A stretch of 64,000 nucleotides of DNA from Chloroflexota bacterium (GTDB taxonomy: Bacteria > Chloroflexota > Dehalococcoidia > Lucifugimonadales > QGNO01), in assembly GCA_003228195.2 (NCBI GenBank), contig QGNO01000004.1:1-64000 (forward strand), given 5' to 3'. Below the pieces are notes generated by a model. It was not told the origin of the DNA and ran no database searches. It saw only the letters and a list, made by a program, of their open reading frames with translations. Below, in pieces: positions 61,456-64,000 of the stretch. A program made the position numbers and the translations under genes. Each line of letters begins with the position of its first letter. Within the stretch, counting starts at the first letter, position 1.

Positions 61456-62340
61456 ATGAAGGCATTCTCTTTCACCGCACCAACAACTATAAAAGAAATG
61501 AACGAGATACTCGCTAATGTGACAACACCCGGGGAAATCCACCCGATTGTAGGTGGCACTGACCTCATAGAACAGGTTAAAACTGGCAGGCGTTCACCAT
61601 CCATCGTAATGGACATCAAACAGATTCCAGAAATGAACCGACTGGAATGGGTTTCCGGAGAGGGCCTGCATTTAGGTGCCGCTGTTTCATGTACTGACAC
61701 TGCTGCCTTTCCGCTCGTACAAGAAAGCTACGAGTCAATCAAAGAATCCTGCGGGCTTATAGGCTCGGTGCAAATCCAAAACCGAGCAAGTATAGTTGGA
61801 AATATCGCGAATTCTGCCCCCTCAGCCGATTCTGTGCCAAGCGGCCTAGTCCATGAAGCCAGTGTTGTGCTTATCGGTCCTTCAGGCACTCGTACGATCC
61901 CTTTGGAGGACTTCTTTACAGGTCCTGGAAGAAATGTATCGAAGCCAAATGAGGTGGTATTAGAGATCATATTACCTCCTCCGCCAAATAACAGCAGTAG
62001 CCATTACTTGAGGTTCATACCAAGAAATGAGATGGATATCGCAGTAGCTGGTGTAGCGACCTTACTGTCTCTTGCCCCAGGTTCTCGCACTTGTACTAAA
62101 GCAAGAATAGCTCTCGCTTCAGTGGGGCCTATCCCAGTTCGAGCCAAAGCGGCAGAGACTTTCCTTGAAGGTAAGGACCTGACTAACGACATTATCGAGA
62201 AAGCAGCGGAGACAGCTGTAGAATCAGCAAGCCCTATAACTGACGTAAGAGGCAGCATTGAATACCGCAAGAATCTGGTCAAAGTTCTAACAGAAAATAC
62301 TCTGCGTATGTGTCTGAATTCATTAAACCAGAATTTATAG
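61456..62340 (+). CDS. FAD-binding subunit of a xanthine dehydrogenase-family enzyme (CoxM-like)
   Basis: A 294-residue FAD subunit of the molybdenum hydroxylase family. FAD motifs: IVGGTDLIEQ near residue 34, and the second block IQNRASIVGNIANSAPSADS (about 109-128). The C-terminal CO-dehydrogenase flavoprotein domain has KARIALASVGPIPVRAKAAE. The protein passes electrons between the iron-sulfur subunit and the acceptor. The substrate is set by the large molybdenum subunit, which is not in this window. It is followed by the 2Fe-2S gene after 26 bases. Confidence 0.92.
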   Translation: MKAFSFTAPTTIKEMNEILANVTTPGEIHPIVGGTDLIEQVKTGRRSPSIVMDIKQIPEMNRLEWVSGEGLHLGAAVSCTDTAAFPLVQESYESIKESCGLIGSVQIQNRASIVGNIANSAPSADSVPSGLVHEASVVLIGPSGTRTIPLEDFFTGPGRNVSKPNEVVLEIILPPPPNNSSSHYLRFIPRNEMDIAVAGVATLLSLAPGSRTCTKARIALASVGPIPVRAKAAETFLEGKDLTNDIIEKAAETAVESASPITDVRGSIEYRKNLVKVLTENTLRMCLNSLNQNL

Positions 62341-62366
62341 GTTAACCATATATCAAGGAGAGTCAT

Positions 62367-62837
62367 TTGCCCAAAATCCGTGTCTCTTTTATTGTAAATC
62401 AGGAGCCAGTCGAAATACTGGCAGAACCCTGGCAAACGCTGATGGATGCACTCAGAGAGAATCTAAGGCTTACTGGCACCAAGGAAGGTTGTGGTAACGG
62501 AAATTGCGGTGCCTGTACCGTTATGCTTAACGGCAAAGCGATTGACTCCTGCTGCATGCTAGCAGCAGAGGCTGAGGGACAAAATGTAACCACTGTCGAA
62601 GGCCTAGCGAATGGGGAACAACTAGACCCGTTACAACAAGCCTTCATTGATTTCGGAGCTCTCCAATGTGGTTTTTGCACTCCGGGTTTCCTCGTATCTG
62701 CAAGAGCGTTTCTCAATGAGAATCCTAATCCTTCAGAACAGGACATACGCTTTGCAATAGCTGGCAATCTATGCAGATGCACCGGTTATGACAAAATAGT
62801 TAGGGCTATTCAGCATGTCGCGGACAGTGGTCACTGA
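62367..62837 (+). CDS. 2Fe-2S subunit of a xanthine dehydrogenase-family enzyme (CoxS-like)
   Basis: A 156-residue protein with two 2Fe-2S clusters: the plant-type site KEGCGNGNCGACTVMLNG with Cys near SCCML, and the helical site QCGFCTPGFLVSARAFL and GNLCRCTGYDKIV. The start is TTG at 62367, 4 bases after AAGGAGAG. No large subunit gene follows: the next element is a TPP riboswitch. So the order is CoxM-CoxS with the large subunit elsewhere or lost. Confidence 0.93.
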   Translation: MPKIRVSFIVNQEPVEILAEPWQTLMDALRENLRLTGTKEGCGNGNCGACTVMLNGKAIDSCCMLAAEAEGQNVTTVEGLANGEQLDPLQQAFIDFGALQCGFCTPGFLVSARAFLNENPNPSEQDIRFAIAGNLCRCTGYDKIVRAIQHVADSGH

Positions 62838-62888
62838 ATATTGGGAGATACTTCTAAAACAAACATTTAGCCCTTAAAAATATCTTAC

Positions 62889-62977
62889 CAATGGGGAGCC
62901 TACCGTAAGGCTGAGAGGTTCCATAGCAATGGGACGACCCCGCAAACCTGATCTGGATAATGCCAGCGTAGGGACGC
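62889..62977 (+). promoter_or_regulatory. TPP (thiamine pyrophosphate) riboswitch
   Basis: The conserved THI-box pieces are present in order: GGGGAGCC, GGCTGAGA, GGGACGACCC, ACCTGATCTGGATAATGCC and AGCGTAGGGA. It precedes a terminator and a thiamine-binding lipoprotein gene, so thiamine uptake is turned off when TPP is plentiful. Confidence 0.96.
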
Positions 62978-62992
62978 AATCCTTCCGTAGAC

Positions 62993-63026
62993 AGAAAGCC
63001 ACCAGGACTGGGTGGCTTTCTTGGTT
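62993..63026 (+). terminator. Riboswitch-controlled terminator
   Basis: An 11-base perfect stem (AGAAAGCCACC at 62993-63003 with 63011-63021), loop of 7, then a T-rich tail. It lies between the TPP aptamer and the gene at 63070, as expected for transcriptional control. Confidence 0.8.
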
Positions 63027-63069
63027 GTTGTGACCTTTATTTTTTTAGAATTGCATTAGGAGAAAAATA

Positions 63070-64000
63070 GTGAACCAACAAAATGCTCTCGCCGTAACTG
63101 CGACGTTACTAATAATCTTGTGGACATCTTTAGGCTGTAGTAGACAAGCAGAAGACACAGAGCTCGTTATCATGACTCACGACAGTTTCGATATCAGCCA
63201 AGAAATTATAGCCGAATTCGAATCAACAAACGACGCTAAGGTGGTCATACAAAAAGCCGGCGACGCCGGGCAGGCACTAATTCGAGCAATTCTTGAGAAA
63301 GGCAATCCATCAGCCGATTTGCTATATGGCGTTGATAATACGTATTTAGGCCGGGCTCTTGCTGAGAACATATTTGACCCATACAAACCCCAATTGCTCT
63401 CCAAGATACCTGAAAGCCTTATATTGGATCCAACTAACCACGTCACATCGATAGATTACAGCTACGTCACATTAAATTACGATAAAGAGTTCCTATTAAA
63501 GAATGGATTACTACCTCCTACTACGTTGGAGGAGCTTACCGAAGATGTGTGGAAGGGTAGCGTTGTGGTAGAAAACCCAGCTGTATCTTCACCTGGTCTA
63601 GCTTTTTTGCTAGCAACAATTGCATATTTTGGTGAAGATGATGATTATGACTATTTAGATTTCTGGCGCGAAATGAGATCTAATAATGTACTAGTAAAGG
63701 ACGGTTGGAGTGACGCCTATTACACTGATTTTTCATTATACGGAGGAGACCGCCCTCTAGTTGTAAGCTATGCCACTAGTCCAGCTGCAGAAGTCTTTTT
63801 TTCTGAAGTAAAGTTGATTGAACCCCCAACCGGTAATGTCCTAATAGATAAGGGGTCTTTTCTGCAGATTGAAGGCATCGGCATATTAAAAGGTGCCAAC
63901 AGTACAACTCTCGCAAAAAAATTCATCGACTTCGCATTAGGAGTTAGATTCCAAGAAGACTTTCCTGCCAAAATGTTTGTCTATCCAGTGAACAAAGATG
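63070..64000 (+). CDS. Thiamine-binding lipoprotein of an ABC transporter (ThiB/TbpA-like), partial
   Basis: At least 310 residues, open at the window end. The start is GTG 63070, with AGGAG about 8 bases before. The signal peptide (LAVTATLLIILWTSLGC) ends in a lipobox with the Cys at residue 23, so it is anchored outside the membrane. The mature part is a type 2 periplasmic binding protein: TELVIMTHDSFDISQEIIAE and NPSADLLYGVDNTYLGRAL, DYSYVTLNYDKEF, VENPAVSSPGLAFLLATI and DGWSDAYYTDFSLYGG match ThiB-type proteins. Its TPP riboswitch supports thiamine as ligand. The permease and ATPase genes should follow outside the window. Confidence 0.9.
   Translation, partial: MNQQNALAVTATLLIILWTSLGCSRQAEDTELVIMTHDSFDISQEIIAEFESTNDAKVVIQKAGDAGQALIRAILEKGNPSADLLYGVDNTYLGRALAENIFDPYKPQLLSKIPESLILDPTNHVTSIDYSYVTLNYDKEFLLKNGLLPPTTLEELTEDVWKGSVVVENPAVSSPGLAFLLATIAYFGEDDDYDYLDFWREMRSNNVLVKDGWSDAYYTDFSLYGGDRPLVVSYATSPAAEVFFSEVKLIEPPTGNVLIDKGSFLQIEGIGILKGANSTTLAKKFIDFALGVRFQEDFPAKMFVYPVNKD

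Overview
The window looks like a chromosomal stretch of a free-living, low-GC bacterium. The best guess is a member of the Chloroflexota, possibly near the marine SAR202/Dehalococcoidia lineages. This rests on gene content: a Rex repressor, an hspR-grpE-dnaK operon with a HAIR-like operator, a DRTGG-domain protein, DUF951, a bifunctional-nuclease protein, PyrR attenuation, a split glycine decarboxylase (gcvPA/gcvPB), System I cytochrome c maturation with a CXXXY-type CcmE, ACT-domain malic enzymes and hotdog-fold dehydratase paralogues. It is inference; no rRNA is present. Stop codons are standard. Several promoters match the sigma-70 pattern TTGACA-N16-18-TATAAT.

Layout. 1-0.8 kb: the end of a hotdog enzyme, a strong terminator, a tiny membrane ORF and a frameshifted YbjQ-family gene. 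0.8-3.3 kb: typA and an unknown ORF. 3.3-7.1 kb: visibly GC-richer genes (GIY-YIG protein, ABC-F ATPase, YwbE, ammonium transporter). 7.1-11.5 kb: an accessory zone with a Yip1 protein, unknown ORFs, overlapping micro-ORFs, an MFS carrier, a broken zinc ribbon and three tRNA-3'-end-like scars, two of them inside a roughly 70-bp direct repeat; it ends at tRNA-Leu, tRNA-Phe and tRNA-Gly. 11.8-19 kb: a DRTGG protein, speD-speE, a CocE-type hydrolase, an MFS carrier, thioredoxin reductase and an HesB-like protein. 19-33 kb: an Lrp/AsnC regulator, ccdA, gcvT-gcvH-gcvPA-gcvPB with a MutL remnant behind it, ccmE, a small zinc ribbon, a MidA methyltransferase, a hotdog dehydratase cut by an in-frame TGA, ccmABCD and a sulfite-oxidase-like protein. 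32.6-38.5 kb: hspR-grpE-dnaK, an AcuC-like deacetylase and rex. 38.5-45.7 kb: a complete F-type ATP synthase operon on the minus strand with two unexplained small genes in it. 45.8-58 kb: BFN, pyrF, a decayed endonuclease III gene, a nuclease-like/HPRT fusion and the pyrR-pyrB-pyrC-carA-(membrane protein)-carB operon behind a PyrR attenuator. 58-61.1 kb: tandem malic enzymes. 61.4-64 kb: CoxM/CoxS-type subunits without a large subunit, then a TPP riboswitch driving a thiamine-binding lipoprotein that runs off the window.

How it fits together. Pyrimidine synthesis is nearly complete and under one attenuator. Energy metabolism combines ATP synthase, a redox-sensing repressor, cytochrome c maturation and glycine cleavage. 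Chaperones are controlled by HspR. Several genes are decaying (YbjQ, zinc ribbon, MutL, endonuclease III, a proline/threonine-rich protein, possibly the hotdog enzyme) while core genes are intact. No intact transposase, integrase, phage gene or CRISPR array is visible, and no defence system is recognised. The items most worth a second look are the ATP-synthase microproteins, the TGA-interrupted hotdog gene, the nuclease-like/HPRT fusion, the micro-ORF cascade and the tRNA-scar repeats.
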